The notes: generated from the letters alone by a model not told the origin. Counted from the stretch's first letter, positions 51,355 to 60,853 are shown. The stretch: DNA of 64,000 nucleotides from Bacteroidales bacterium (GCA_017615435.1 JAGAAF010000003.1:1-64000); one strand, 5' to 3'. Numbers and translations: made by a program.

Positions 51355-53430
51355 CTAAAATAGAGTCGGTTCCGACTCATCCGACGAATCGATTCTGCTT
51401 CCCTCGGGGAGCATCTCCCAGAATTCGTCTTCACTAACTATCCTGATGCCAAGTTCCTGGCATTTCTTCACTTTTTCAGGGCCGGGCTTGACTCCGGCGA
51501 GAAGGAACGATGTCTTCGCGCTCACGGAACCGGAGTTGCGGCCGCCGTGGCGCACGATAAGGTCCTTGAGGGTCTCGCGGCTGCACGAGAAGTTGCCCGA
51601 GACCACGATAGTCCGGTCCTTGAGCGCGTCAGAAAGCACGCTCTGGGCGCCGCCATCCACCGCGAACTTGAGGCCGTAGCCGCGCAGGCGTTGGATTTCG
51701 ATGGCGTGGCGGGCGTCAGACATATATTCGAAGATGCTGCCCGCTATCACGTCGCCCACATCCTTGACCGCCGCGAGTTCTTCCTCGCTTGCCGCCGCTA
51801 TCGCATCTATGTCGCCGAAATGGCGCGCAACCTCACGGGCAGTCTGCTCGCCCACATAGCGTATGCCCAGGGCGAAGAGCACCCGCTCGAACGGCACCTT
51901 GACCGATTCGCGCAGGCTGTCGATAAAGCGCTTGGCGGACTTTTCTTTCCAGCCCTCGAGGGTCATCAGCTGGCTTGCCTTCAGATCGTACAGATCTGCC
52001 GGAGTGTGCGCCAGACCGAGGTTATAGAGCTGGTCTACGGTCGCATCGCCGGCGATGATGTTCATCGCTTTACGCGACATAAAGTGCAGCAGCCTGCCCT
52101 TGATCTGCATCGGGCAGCCGTCCGTGTTCGGGCAGAACCACTTCGCCTCGCCTTCACCCCTGCGCAGGGGAGTGTGACAGTCCGGACATTCTACCGGGAA
52201 TTCGACCGGCTGCGAGTCCGCCGGACGCTTGGTAAGGTCCACGGCCGTAATCTTCGGGATAATCTCGCCGCCCTTCTCCACATAGACCATATCGCCAATG
52301 CGTATGTCCAGAATGGCCATCTGGTCGGCGTTGTTCAACGTCGCGCGCTTCACGATCGTGCCCGAAAGGAGCACGGGGCTGAGGTTGGCGACAGGGGTCA
52401 CGGCGCCCGTACGGCCGACCTGATAGTCGATCGAAAGCACCTTTGCCAGGGCCTGCTCAGCCTTGAACTTGTACGCGACCGCCCAGCGGGGCGATTTCGC
52501 CGTGTAACCCAGTTCCCTCTGGCAGTCCAGCTCGTCGATCTTTATGACTATTCCGTCGGTGGCGTAGGGGAGTTTCTTACGCTCAGTGTCCCAGTAGTCG
52601 ATGAACCCCAGGACTTCGTCTATTCCGTGGCAGACCTTGTTGTACTCCGAGACGGGAAGACCCCACGACACAGCCTTCTGAAGAAGGCCGCTGTGCGTTG
52701 TCGCCAGCGAATCGTCAGTCAGGCTCTGGGCCGGAATATGGTACAGGGTGCAATACAACCCGCGCCGGCCAACCTCGTCGGGGTCCTGCAGCTTGAGCGA
52801 GCCCGACGCGGCGTTGCGCGGGTTTGCAAAAGGCTGGTCCTCGTTGTCCAGACGCTGTTGATTGAGGTGATCGAACGACGCGTACGGCATAAGGATCTCA
52901 CCCCTGATCTCGAACTCTTCGGGATAATCTCCCTTCAATTCGTGCGGAATGTTGGCTATCCTCATAACGTTCTCCGTCACATCGTCGCCCATATGCCCGT
53001 CGCCGCGCGTGAGCGCGCGAACGAGTTTGCCGCCCTTGTAGGTCAGGCAAATGGATGTGCCGTCGAACTTAAGCTCGCAGCAATACGAGAACTCGCGGCC
53101 TTCGAGCAGCTTGTCCGCCCTGGCCGCGAATTCCTCTATCTCTTCGCGAGAATAAGTGTTGGCAAGAGAGAGCATCGGATATCGGTGCTCACGCTGAACG
53201 AAGCCCTGCTGCGCAGGACCGTCCTCGAGGTCGGAACCGACCCGCTGGGTGGGGGAGTCGGGACTGTAGAACTCCGGGAACTCGTTCTCGAGGTCCTCGA
53301 GTTCGCGCATCAGATGGTCATAGTCGAAGTCCGACATAGTCGGAGCGTTCTCGACATAGTACCGCCTGCTGTTTTCCCACAAAACAGCCCTCAGCTCTTC
53401 AATCCTGGCTTTAGCTTCGTTCTTATCCAT
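51355..53430 (-). CDS. ligA: NAD+-dependent DNA ligase
   Basis: A 691-residue ligase that seals nicks using NAD+. The adenylation lysine is Lys121 in ELKFDGTSICL. The OB fold, a Cys4 zinc finger (CPDCHTP and CPNTDGC), helix-hairpin-helix region and C-terminal BRCT domain (about 600-675) are all present, giving normal length. No -7 box is evident directly upstream; instead the 130-bp folded element begins 18 bases from the start codon. Confidence 0.98.
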   Translation of the reverse strand: MDKNEAKARIEELRAVLWENSRRYYVENAPTMSDFDYDHLMRELEDLENEFPEFYSPDSPTQRVGSDLEDGPAQQGFVQREHRYPMLSLANTYSREEIEEFAARADKLLEGREFSYCCELKFDGTSICLTYKGGKLVRALTRGDGHMGDDVTENVMRIANIPHELKGDYPEEFEIRGEILMPYASFDHLNQQRLDNEDQPFANPRNAASGSLKLQDPDEVGRRGLYCTLYHIPAQSLTDDSLATTHSGLLQKAVSWGLPVSEYNKVCHGIDEVLGFIDYWDTERKKLPYATDGIVIKIDELDCQRELGYTAKSPRWAVAYKFKAEQALAKVLSIDYQVGRTGAVTPVANLSPVLLSGTIVKRATLNNADQMAILDIRIGDMVYVEKGGEIIPKITAVDLTKRPADSQPVEFPVECPDCHTPLRRGEGEAKWFCPNTDGCPMQIKGRLLHFMSRKAMNIIAGDATVDQLYNLGLAHTPADLYDLKASQLMTLEGWKEKSAKRFIDSLRESVKVPFERVLFALGIRYVGEQTAREVARHFGDIDAIAAASEEELAAVKDVGDVIAGSIFEYMSDARHAIEIQRLRGYGLKFAVDGGAQSVLSDALKDRTIVVSGNFSCSRETLKDLIVRHGGRNSGSVSAKTSFLLAGVKPGPEKVKKCQELGIRIVSEDEFWEMLPEGSRIDSSDESEPTLF

Positions 53431-53447
53431 TAAAAACTCATCATATT

Positions 53448-53577
53448 TTGACAGTCAAACACCTCATCCCTGCGACCTTCGCTTCGCTCATCCCACCAGA
53501 CGCGCTTCGCGCTAGTGGTCCCCCCGCTATCAAGCGCGGGTGCTTAGGGTCGCCGGGACGAGGTGTCTGACTGTACA
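53448..53577. repeat. 130-bp imperfect palindrome with inner hairpins
   Basis: The outer arms (53448-53477 and 53548-53577) are 30 bases each and pair at 25 positions: ACAGTCA and ACACCTC on the left meet GAGGTGT and TGACTGT on the right. Between them are two further hairpins: CCAC...GTGG with an inner GCGC/GCGC stem near 53493-53518, and CCCGC/GCGGG near 53523-53540. It lies between ligA and the phosphofructokinase gene and contains no open frame of note. The form resembles a MITE- or REP-type mobile palindrome, or a structured RNA. Confidence 0.7.
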
Positions 53578-53585
53578 ATTAATGA

Positions 53586-54815
53586 CTACCAATTAAGTAT
53601 CTTTTTAAAGTCGTATTCTTCGGGGTTGGCCACATACTTCCTGGCGGCTTCATAGTCGGCAGGGGTGATGTAGTGGCAGATGTGAGCGTAGTAGTTCTGG
53701 GCGGTGCCGCCTTCGATGGCTACACGGCGCGGAGGAATCTTTCCGCTTTCATCCTGAAGGTCTTTGAGGTAGAGAGGCTTCGCATTGCCGTCGTGGTCCA
53801 CGAACACCATACATCCGGTTTCGCCCTTCGAGAAGAGCTCATATGCGCCCATAGCAAGCTCCGAGCAATATGTAAGGTCGAATGCGATAGGATCCTGGCA
53901 GCGGACGTCGTAGCCGATTTCGATAGGACGGGTCTTGATCTTGAGACCGATCTGCTTGAACTCCTTCTCGAGGATGTCGTTGAAGAGAACCGCCTTCGAG
54001 ATCTTTCCAAGTTCCGGATGTCCGTGCTCGTCGTAGGTCATCGTAACGCCGGCGTTCTTGATTTCCTGAGGATCGAGATCGTGGAAAACGCCTTCAGCGA
54101 CCACAACAGTTCCGTAAGGAATGCCGAGGACCTTGCGCTTGAGGATGGCGGAGATTGCAAGCTTGACTATCTTGTCGAGGCTGATCTCAGTCTTGTTGAA
54201 CATCTCGGGGATGATGGTCATAGGGCAGTGGGTGGCTTCGCCGATACCGAGGGCGAGGTGACCTGCGCTGCGGCCCATAGCGGAGATCAGCAGCCAGTTG
54301 CCGCTGGTGCGGGCATCCTCATAGACAGTGCGCGCGATGTGCGCCCCTTCGTCCTTTGCGGAGTTGAATCCGAAGGTAGGGGTGTTCTCCGGCAGAGGGA
54401 GGTCGTTGTCGATGGTCTTGGGGATGTGGATATTCGCGATAGGATACTTCTTCTCGGCGAGGAACTTGGCGATACGGTTGGCCGTGCTGGCTGTGTCGTC
54501 GCCGCCCACAGTCACGAGGAGCTTGATGTCGTTATCCTTGAAGAGGGCGAGGTTGAAATTGTTCTCGAAGTCTTCCGGAGTGGGTTTGAAACGGCTCATC
54601 TGAAGATAGCTTCCGCCCCTGTTGAAATATGCGTCGGCCTTGAAGAAATCGAGGTCTTCAGTGCGCGGGTTCTTGCTGAAAAGTCCGCTGTAACCTCCGT
54701 GGAGGCCGAGGACACGATAACCGTTGGAGAGGAAGGTCTTGGCGACCGAACACACGACGGTGTTCATACCCGGAGCCGGGCCGCCGCCGCAAAGAATGAT
54801 AACTGATCCTTTCAT
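53586..54815 (-). CDS. pfp: 6-phosphofructokinase, pyrophosphate-dependent type
   Basis: A 409-residue phosphofructokinase. The phosphoryl-donor site reads GGDDT (residues 104-108) and the catalytic loop PKTIDND (132-138). ATP enzymes typically have GGDGS/T and PGTIDND; Asp and Lys at these places are the recognised signature of the PPi-dependent enzymes. It interconverts fructose 6-phosphate and fructose 1,6-bisphosphate, and with PPi the step is reversible. Other landmarks include GMNTVV near the N-terminus and MGRSAGHLALGIG. It has its own -7 box with a leader of about 40 bases. Confidence 0.93.
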   Translation of the reverse strand: MKGSVIILCGGGPAPGMNTVVCSVAKTFLSNGYRVLGLHGGYSGLFSKNPRTEDLDFFKADAYFNRGGSYLQMSRFKPTPEDFENNFNLALFKDNDIKLLVTVGGDDTASTANRIAKFLAEKKYPIANIHIPKTIDNDLPLPENTPTFGFNSAKDEGAHIARTVYEDARTSGNWLLISAMGRSAGHLALGIGEATHCPMTIIPEMFNKTEISLDKIVKLAISAILKRKVLGIPYGTVVVAEGVFHDLDPQEIKNAGVTMTYDEHGHPELGKISKAVLFNDILEKEFKQIGLKIKTRPIEIGYDVRCQDPIAFDLTYCSELAMGAYELFSKGETGCMVFVDHDGNAKPLYLKDLQDESGKIPPRRVAIEGGTAQNYYAHICHYITPADYEAARKYVANPEEYDFKKILNW

Positions 54816-54856
54816 TTGAGTATTTGTTTAGTACTTAACTTCTTGTTGGTAACCTA

Positions 54857-54864
54857 CAAATTTA
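54857..54864 (-). promoter_or_regulatory. -7 box TAAATTTG for the phosphofructokinase
   Basis: TAAATTTG on the minus strand, 41 bases before the ATG. It lies directly beside the stop codon of the upstream GH13 gene. Confidence 0.55.
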
Positions 54865-54866
54865 AC

Positions 54867-56123
54867 TTATTTCTGTAAAATTGTGAAATCCCACGGACCT
54901 GCCTCCGCCATCACCTCGGAGCCGAAGGCTCTCGGGGCCTCCGGGGGGATCCTGAGGCAGGCCGACGCCGGCTTGTCGGAGAAGTTGGCGAACACTATCA
55001 AGGTGCGCTGTCCGTCGTGCCTCAAAAAGGCGAAATGCCTGCGCATATTGAAGCCAAGCGCGGACTTCTGGCAATAACAGAGGTCGAAGTTCTCCGCTCC
55101 TCCCAGCTCTTTGCGCAGATTCAGCACACGCCTGTACACGTCCAGCACCTTCTGCTGATGCTCCGAAAGAGGAGCTAGAGGGTCTATATGGCGCTGGTCG
55201 TCGAATATGGACGTACGTCCGCCGGCACCGTCGTGCGCCGCCTCGCCCAGTTCCTGTCCGAAGTAGAGCATAAACGGACAAGGGTAGAACAGTGCGGACA
55301 CGGCAAGCGCCGCAAAGCCCTTCTCGGCAGAACCGGCGAACCAGGGGGATGCGAGCCTCTGCTCGTCGTGGTTCTCAAGGAAATTGAGCATATGCGGCTG
55401 GAGCGGTCCCAGTTTCTGCCAAACTCCCGTGATGTCCCAGGCATTGCCTTCGCCGGAGACTATCCCGCGCAGGGTATCGTAGAGGCCCGATTTGTCATAG
55501 AGATAATCGAACCCGCCTGTGTAGATGAATCTGTCGTAGGAAGCCGTTTCATAGACCTCTGCGATGAATTCAAGATGAGGGTAGGTCTGCTTGCTGCCCA
55601 GGATGAGGTAGCGCCAGAAATCCAGGGGCACCAGCTCGGCCATATCGCAGCGGAAGCCGTCCACCCCCTTCGAGGCCCAGAAACGCACGATGGCGAGCAG
55701 GCGGTCCCAGTTGTCAGCGAAGTCGTAGTCGATCTTGTCCGTGTCCGTCCAGTCGTAGTCGCAGCGGTGAAGCGTCTTGATACCGCCGTGCTCATCCGAA
55801 TAATCGGGGGAGACGTGGTTTGGCACGAAGTCTATAATGACCTTCAGGCCCGCATCGTGCGTGCGCCTGACGAGATCCTCGAACTCGGCCATACGGTTGT
55901 CCGCGTCGTCCGCCAGATATGGATTGACGTCGTAATAATCGATTATGGAATACGGGGAGCCTATGCCGCCCTTGACGTAGGGCCTGCCGGTGGAGTGCCG
56001 TATGATGCCGGTATACCAGATGTGCGAGACCCCGAGAGAGCGAAAATAATCGAATGAAGCCTGGTCGAAACCGGACATCTTTCCGCTGCGCCACAGTCGA
56101 GTCAGTATCTGGTAAATCAGCAT
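54867..56123 (-). CDS. GH13 alpha-amylase family enzyme, cytoplasmic
   Basis: A 418-residue glycoside hydrolase of family 13 without a signal peptide. Conserved regions are DYYDVNPYL (64-70), DFVPNH (98-103), GFRCDMAE with nucleophile Asp160, FIAEVYE with acid/base Glu189, and FLENHDEQR with the transition-state Asp. The lack of a signal suggests action on internal glycans such as glycogen or imported maltodextrins. The C-terminal beta domain is short. It follows the RNA methyltransferase gene by one base. Confidence 0.92.
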   Translation of the reverse strand: MLIYQILTRLWRSGKMSGFDQASFDYFRSLGVSHIWYTGIIRHSTGRPYVKGGIGSPYSIIDYYDVNPYLADDADNRMAEFEDLVRRTHDAGLKVIIDFVPNHVSPDYSDEHGGIKTLHRCDYDWTDTDKIDYDFADNWDRLLAIVRFWASKGVDGFRCDMAELVPLDFWRYLILGSKQTYPHLEFIAEVYETASYDRFIYTGGFDYLYDKSGLYDTLRGIVSGEGNAWDITGVWQKLGPLQPHMLNFLENHDEQRLASPWFAGSAEKGFAALAVSALFYPCPFMLYFGQELGEAAHDGAGGRTSIFDDQRHIDPLAPLSEHQQKVLDVYRRVLNLRKELGGAENFDLCYCQKSALGFNMRRHFAFLRHDGQRTLIVFANFSDKPASACLRIPPEAPRAFGSEVMAEAGPWDFTILQK

Positions 56124-56124
56124 C

Positions 56125-56838
56125 CTACCTGCTCCTTCTTTTGAATTCCGCCACGGTCACGGCTGTGGCCACAGCGACATTGAGCGATTCCGCGCCGGGG
56201 CCTTCGGCATATGAGGGGATCTTGATGCGGGCGTCCACGTGAGCTGCGACGGCCTCGCCGATTCCGAACGATTCGCTGCCCATAACGATGAGCCCTTCGG
56301 GCAAAAGGTCGGCGGCGTACATATCCGAGCCGTCGAGGAACGTGCCGTAAACGGGCAGACCGGCCGCGCGGAAGCTCTCGCACAGGGCGGGCAGCTCGCA
56401 ATACGTCACCGCCTTGCGGAAAACAGCGCCCATAGAAGCCTGGACCACCTTCGGGTTATACTGGTCTACCGTGTCCGGCGAGGCGAAGATGCCGTCTATG
56501 CCGAACCAGTCCGCTATACGCATAATAGTGCCCAGATTGCCGGGGTCGCGGACGCTGTCCAGCGCCAGGAAAAGGCCCTTTCCGGCCGCGGCGGGCTTCG
56601 GTTCAGCCTTGCGGATCACGGCAAGCACGGGAGAGGGGGAGTCGAGGGCACTGATACGCGCCATCTGCTGCTCTCCGATCTCCTCGCGCCGGAGTATCCT
56701 CTCGATCTTGAAACCGGATGCGAGAGCCTCCGCGACGAGTTTCTCGCCTTCGACCACGAAGAGACCTTCGCTGTCGCGAAACTTCTTTGTGCCGAGGGCC
56801 TTGATAGCATTTATTTCCGCTGCTGTCAACTTAAGCAT
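56125..56838 (-). CDS. TrmH/SpoU-family RNA 2'-O-methyltransferase
   Basis: A 237-residue SPOUT methyltransferase. The N-terminal L30e-like substrate-binding domain (FVVEGEKLVAEA) precedes the catalytic domain with DPGNLGTIMRIADWFG, IVMGSESFGI and the C-terminal knot ESLNVAVATAVTVAEF. It methylates a ribose 2'-OH in rRNA or tRNA; the target cannot be read off. An upstream TTG two codons earlier was not used. The tamL-like gene is divergent. Confidence 0.92.
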   Translation of the reverse strand: MLKLTAAEINAIKALGTKKFRDSEGLFVVEGEKLVAEALASGFKIERILRREEIGEQQMARISALDSPSPVLAVIRKAEPKPAAAGKGLFLALDSVRDPGNLGTIMRIADWFGIDGIFASPDTVDQYNPKVVQASMGAVFRKAVTYCELPALCESFRAAGLPVYGTFLDGSDMYAADLLPEGLIVMGSESFGIGEAVAAHVDARIKIPSYAEGPGAESLNVAVATAVTVAEFKRRSR

Positions 56839-56869
56839 AACCAAGGTGCTAATATACTCAATTATTTGC

Positions 56870-56877
56870 TAAATTTG
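56870..56877 (+). promoter_or_regulatory. -7 box TAAATTTG for the tamL-like gene
   Basis: TAAATTTG ends 13 bases before the ATG of the outer-membrane lipoprotein gene. Confidence 0.55.
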
Positions 56878-56890
56878 TACGGTTAGGCTT

Positions 56891-58942
56891 ATGAAAAAGA
56901 CCCTCTCTGCACTTATTCTTCTGGCAGGCCTTTCGTGGCTGGTTTCTTCCTGCGCGACTCTCTCGAAAGTGGAGCTCGCAGAGGACGAGTACATCCTCGA
57001 TTCCTACAAGATAGAAGTCAGCGGGGATCCCTTCTTCAATGTAAGCGAACTCTCCCAGTACGTCAGGCAGAAACCTGCCAGGGCGCTGTTCCAGCGCAAG
57101 GCCGTTATCCTTAACAAACGCTCGGCCGCCCTGTCGCGCACCGCGATGGGCGAACGCCTTACTAAGCTCGGTTATTACGACTCGAAGGTGGACACCTCCA
57201 TCACATACAAAGGAAAGAAAGCGAAGGTGACATATCTGGTCGAGCTGGGCAAGCAGATTCCCATCGACACCGTCATCCTCAGGCTGCCCGCCGCCGAAGA
57301 GTTCCGAGGCGATTTTATGGCGGATTCTTCAAAGATTCTCGTCAGGCAGGGGGACAACCTCTCGGAGGTGGTGATGGAGCAGGAGATAGACAGGAGCGTG
57401 GAAGCCCTGCGTTCCAAAGGCTATTACAGCATCGACCAGTCGCAATACCATTTCCTCGCGGACACCAACGGCCGTGCCGGCAAGGCGGCTGTCATCTACG
57501 AAATCCCTTCGGTAATCCGCAAGTCATACATAGGCAAGGTCACCGTAAGCTACCCCGAAGACCTCAAATTCAAGAAATCGGTGCTTCGGGGAATGAACCT
57601 CCTTCATCCGGGCGATCTGTACAACTCGGAGAAGGTGTCGAACACATATTCCCGTTTCTCTTCGCTCAGGGTCTTCCAGAGCGTCGGAGTCAACCTTACG
57701 CCTGCCGACAGCAGCACGGTTGACTGCAACATATCCCTTACGAAGTCCAAGCTCCAGGGCTTCAAGACCAACCTGGAGGTAAGCACGAACTCCTCCGGCC
57801 TGCTCGGCATTTCGCCCAGACTGAGTTACTACCATAAGAATATCTTCGGAGGGGGAGAGTGGCTGAGCATAGGTTTCAGCGGCAACTTCCAGTTTATGAT
57901 AGACGATCCGGCCACGCGAGCCACGGAAGTGGGTACTTCAGCTTCGCTGAGCCTTCCGCGTTTCCTCGGACTCGGCTACGAGCGTTTCCAGGGTTCCAAC
58001 GTGCCCAGGACGGAGTTCAACCTGTCTTTCAGCCGCCAGGACCGCCCCGAGTACACCAGAAACCTCTTCTCCGGTTCGTACGGATATACCGGCATTTACC
58101 ATCGCAAGCTTTCTTACCAGATCTATCCGCTCCAGATCAACTACGTCAGGCTCTTCGATATGACGAACACCTTCCGCGAGCGTCTGGACAAGAACCCCTA
58201 TATGAAGTACTCGTACCAGGACCACTCCGACATCGGCGTGGCGGGTACTTTCTACTACTCGAGCAGTCCGGATCCAATTCCGACCACCTCATACTACACC
58301 GTACGCCTCCAGACGGACGTTTCCGGAAACGTCATAAGCCTCTTCAAAGGCCTTCTTCCGACTAACGCCGCCGGCCAGGGCCTGCTGCTCGGCGCCCCGT
58401 TCTCGCAGTACGCCAAGATAGAGCTCGCCCTCGCACGCGGATACCGCTTCGGCCTTGACGACGAGCAGGCGGTGGCCGTCAGGCTCCTCGCTGGAATAGG
58501 CCAGGCCTACGGCAACAGCACCGCGCTGCCTTACGAGAAACAGTTCTACGCGGGCGGCGCGAGCGGAATGCGAGGCTGGCAGACGCGCTCGCTGGGCCCG
58601 GGCGCCGCCGCTCTCGACAAGACTTTCAGCATTCCCAGCCAGACGGGTGATATGAAACTTGAAGCGGATATCGAATATCGCTTCCCGATAGTATGGATGT
58701 TGGAAGGCGCCCTCTTCGCCGAAGCCGGAAACATCTGGGACACTCATTCAGGAGTGGATCTGGGCGCGATTGCCGCCGACTACGGACTCGGCATCAGGCT
58801 CAATATGAACATCATACTGATCCGTCTCGATATGGGTGTCCGCCTCCGCGACCCCTCCGCCGCGGTCAAATGGCTTGACCCTCTCACCGCCTTTAAATCC
58901 GGCGGTGTAGCACTTCACTTTGGAGTCGGTTACCCGTTCTAA
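56891..58942 (+). CDS. tamL: TamL-type BamA/TamA-family outer-membrane lipoprotein
   Basis: A 683-residue Omp85 protein. The signal ends in a lipobox (WLVSSC, Cys21), so unlike BamA it is lipidated, as described for TamL of Bacteroidota. Residues about 40-290 form POTRA-like domains, and residues 300-683 a 16-strand barrel ending GVGYPF. The conserved loop-6 motif appears as GGASGMRGW followed by RSLGPG. It probably helps insert outer-membrane or surface proteins, working with a TamB-like partner not seen in this window. Its stop codon touches the convergent rarA stop with no bases between. Confidence 0.88.
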   Translation: MKKTLSALILLAGLSWLVSSCATLSKVELAEDEYILDSYKIEVSGDPFFNVSELSQYVRQKPARALFQRKAVILNKRSAALSRTAMGERLTKLGYYDSKVDTSITYKGKKAKVTYLVELGKQIPIDTVILRLPAAEEFRGDFMADSSKILVRQGDNLSEVVMEQEIDRSVEALRSKGYYSIDQSQYHFLADTNGRAGKAAVIYEIPSVIRKSYIGKVTVSYPEDLKFKKSVLRGMNLLHPGDLYNSEKVSNTYSRFSSLRVFQSVGVNLTPADSSTVDCNISLTKSKLQGFKTNLEVSTNSSGLLGISPRLSYYHKNIFGGGEWLSIGFSGNFQFMIDDPATRATEVGTSASLSLPRFLGLGYERFQGSNVPRTEFNLSFSRQDRPEYTRNLFSGSYGYTGIYHRKLSYQIYPLQINYVRLFDMTNTFRERLDKNPYMKYSYQDHSDIGVAGTFYYSSSPDPIPTTSYYTVRLQTDVSGNVISLFKGLLPTNAAGQGLLLGAPFSQYAKIELALARGYRFGLDDEQAVAVRLLAGIGQAYGNSTALPYEKQFYAGGASGMRGWQTRSLGPGAAALDKTFSIPSQTGDMKLEADIEYRFPIVWMLEGALFAEAGNIWDTHSGVDLGAIAADYGLGIRLNMNIILIRLDMGVRLRDPSAAVKWLDPLTAFKSGGVALHFGVGYPF

Positions 58943-60241
58943 TTATTTCTTCGTATAATACTTTGGCCAGCAGGCCTGGAGATACGCTTTGAGCGTGTCT
59001 TCGTGCTTGTTGGGCTGCGGCTCGTAGAAGACGTGCCCGCTGAAGGCTTCCGGAAGGAATTCCTGATCCACGAAGTGCCCCGGGAAGTCGTGGGCATACT
59101 TATAGCCGTCGGCATAGCCCAGTTCCTCCATCAGCTTGGTGGGAGCGTTGCGAAGATGCAGGGGCACAGGTGCCGTCTTGTCGGCCGCTGCGGCTTCCAG
59201 GGCGGCGTTTATGGCCATATAGGCGGAATTGCTCTTGGGCGAAGCGGCCAGGTAGATCGTACATTCGGAGAGGGGAATACGCGCTTCGGGCATACCGATT
59301 ACGTGGACAATCTGGAAGGTGCTGTTCGCAAGAAGCAGCGCGTTGGGATTCGCAAGCCCTATGTCCTCCGCTGCGAGGATGCAGAGGCGGCGGGCGATGA
59401 AGAGCGGGTCCTCTCCGCCGTCCAACATACGGGCGAGGTAGTAGACCGCCGCATTGGGGTCCGAGCCGCGCACGCTCTTGATGAAGGCCGAGATGATGTC
59501 ATAGTGCATCTCACCGTTCTTGTCGTAGATGGCGGTGCTCTTCTGCAGGCAGTCGTTCACGACCTTGTTGTCGATAACTATCTCCTTCTTGCCTGCGAAC
59601 GAGTCCACTACCACCTCGAGGATGTTCAGCAACTTGCGGCCGTCGCCTCCGCTCTGTCGCAGAAGTGCGTCGGTTTCCTTTACGACTATGCTCTTCTCCT
59701 TCAGCACTTCGTCCTCGGTGAGCGCCCTGTTAAGCAGCGTAAGGAGGTCTTCCTTCTCGAGCGACTTGAGCACATACACCTGGCAGCGCGACAGAAGGGG
59801 AGAGATCACCTCGAACGAGGGATTCTCGGTAGTCGCGCCTATAAGCACCACAACGCCCTGCTCCACGGCCCCCAGAAGTGCATCCTGCTGGGCCTTGCTG
59901 AAGCGGTGGATCTCGTCGATGAAGAGTATCGGAGCCTTGCCCGACCTGAAAAGGGAAGTCGCCTTGGCCTGCTCGAAGACCTCGCGGACTTCCTTCACGC
60001 CCGAACTGACAGCCGAGAGGGTATAGAACTCACGGCCGAGAGTCTCCGCAATAATCCGGGCAAGTGTGGTTTTGCCCACGCCCGGAGGCCCCCAGAGTAT
60101 GAAGGAGGACAAGTTTCCGCTTTCAATCATATTGCGGAGTATACAGCCCTCGCCGACCAGATGCTTCTGGCCGACATATTCGGATAGATTCCGGGGTCTG
60201 AGACGCTCCGGCAGGGGAGCAAGTAAGGTTGTTGCGGGCAT
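58943..60241 (-). CDS. rarA: Replication-associated recombination protein A (RarA/MgsA AAA+ ATPase)
   Basis: A 432-residue clamp-loader-like ATPase acting at stalled replication forks. Walker A is GPPGVGKTT (51-59), Walker B ILFIDEIHRFSKAQQDALL, with a sensor TTENPSFEV. The C-terminal tetramerisation region ends normally. A frame 588 bases longer exists, but it runs antisense through the next gene and lacks homology, so the ATG at the conserved MPATTLLAPLPERLRPRNL was used. A -7 box lies 18 bases upstream. Confidence 0.95.
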   Translation of the reverse strand: MPATTLLAPLPERLRPRNLSEYVGQKHLVGEGCILRNMIESGNLSSFILWGPPGVGKTTLARIIAETLGREFYTLSAVSSGVKEVREVFEQAKATSLFRSGKAPILFIDEIHRFSKAQQDALLGAVEQGVVVLIGATTENPSFEVISPLLSRCQVYVLKSLEKEDLLTLLNRALTEDEVLKEKSIVVKETDALLRQSGGDGRKLLNILEVVVDSFAGKKEIVIDNKVVNDCLQKSTAIYDKNGEMHYDIISAFIKSVRGSDPNAAVYYLARMLDGGEDPLFIARRLCILAAEDIGLANPNALLLANSTFQIVHVIGMPEARIPLSECTIYLAASPKSNSAYMAINAALEAAAADKTAPVPLHLRNAPTKLMEELGYADGYKYAHDFPGHFVDQEFLPEAFSGHVFYEPQPNKHEDTLKAYLQACWPKYYTKK

Positions 60242-60259
60242 TGCTGTCAGATAGTAAGG

Positions 60260-60267
60260 CAAAAATA
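60260..60267 (-). promoter_or_regulatory. -7 box TATTTTTG for rarA
   Basis: TATTTTTG on the minus strand, 18 bases before the chosen rarA ATG. It supports the short start over the longer antisense extension. Confidence 0.5.
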
Positions 60268-60292
60268 CGTAAATTATTTGTAACTTAGCATT

Positions 60293-60853
60293 GTGACTAA
60301 GCCTGCCCTCATAACCCTGCTTGCAGCGGTGGCCCTCCTTATGGGCTGCAACCAGGCCTATGCCCAGCGCAGGATAGAAAGGGCGGGTGTTCTCAACTCC
60401 CCGAAGGGCTTCGGTATCAGTCTCGGCATCCAGCAGGAAGACAGGCGCGTGTACAATACCGTGAGCCTTACTGCCGACCTTGAAGGCATCCTGGACGGCA
60501 CAGAGACTGCTCCGGGCGTCAAGTTCACCTGGCTTCACCAAAACCAGATCCGCGGGGGCATCATCCGCGACGATATCGATTACAGGTTTTACCTGGGAGG
60601 CGGTTTCACCACCGGCTACGTCCGTGACCACGGCGCTCCCGGCCGAAATATGGGACCGATACTCGGGATGGCCGCGGGAGCCGGGATTATGTTCCTTTTC
60701 GAGAACAACATCGATGTCGCACTCAGCTTTACCGGCGAGTTCGGATTCCAGCTCCGAAAGGACGAAACTTTCGGTACGCTGGATCTCTCCTGGTACGCGA
60801 ACGGAGTGTACAAAGCCCCTATCCCTCAAGTAACCATTTACTATAGATTCTAA
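60293..60853 (+). CDS. Hypothetical secreted barrel-like protein
   Basis: A 186-residue protein starting at GTG, which gives a signal peptide ending near QAYAQ (about residue 25). The mature part has glycine- and aromatic-rich strands and ends VTIYYRF, as small outer-membrane barrels do. No family is recognised. Its stop shares a base with the ATG of the next gene, which encodes a protein of similar style; the pair may act together. Confidence 0.65.
   Translation: MTKPALITLLAAVALLMGCNQAYAQRRIERAGVLNSPKGFGISLGIQQEDRRVYNTVSLTADLEGILDGTETAPGVKFTWLHQNQIRGGIIRDDIDYRFYLGGGFTTGYVRDHGAPGRNMGPILGMAAGAGIMFLFENNIDVALSFTGEFGFQLRKDETFGTLDLSWYANGVYKAPIPQVTIYYRF

Noticed and set aside
51547..53433. A 628-codon open frame antisense to ligA
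   Set aside because: ligA is complete with all domains; the antisense product has no motif and the composition typical of a shadow frame.
60242..60829. A longer start for rarA
   Set aside because: The added 196 residues are antisense to the secreted-protein gene and have no homology; the family N-terminus starts at the chosen ATG.
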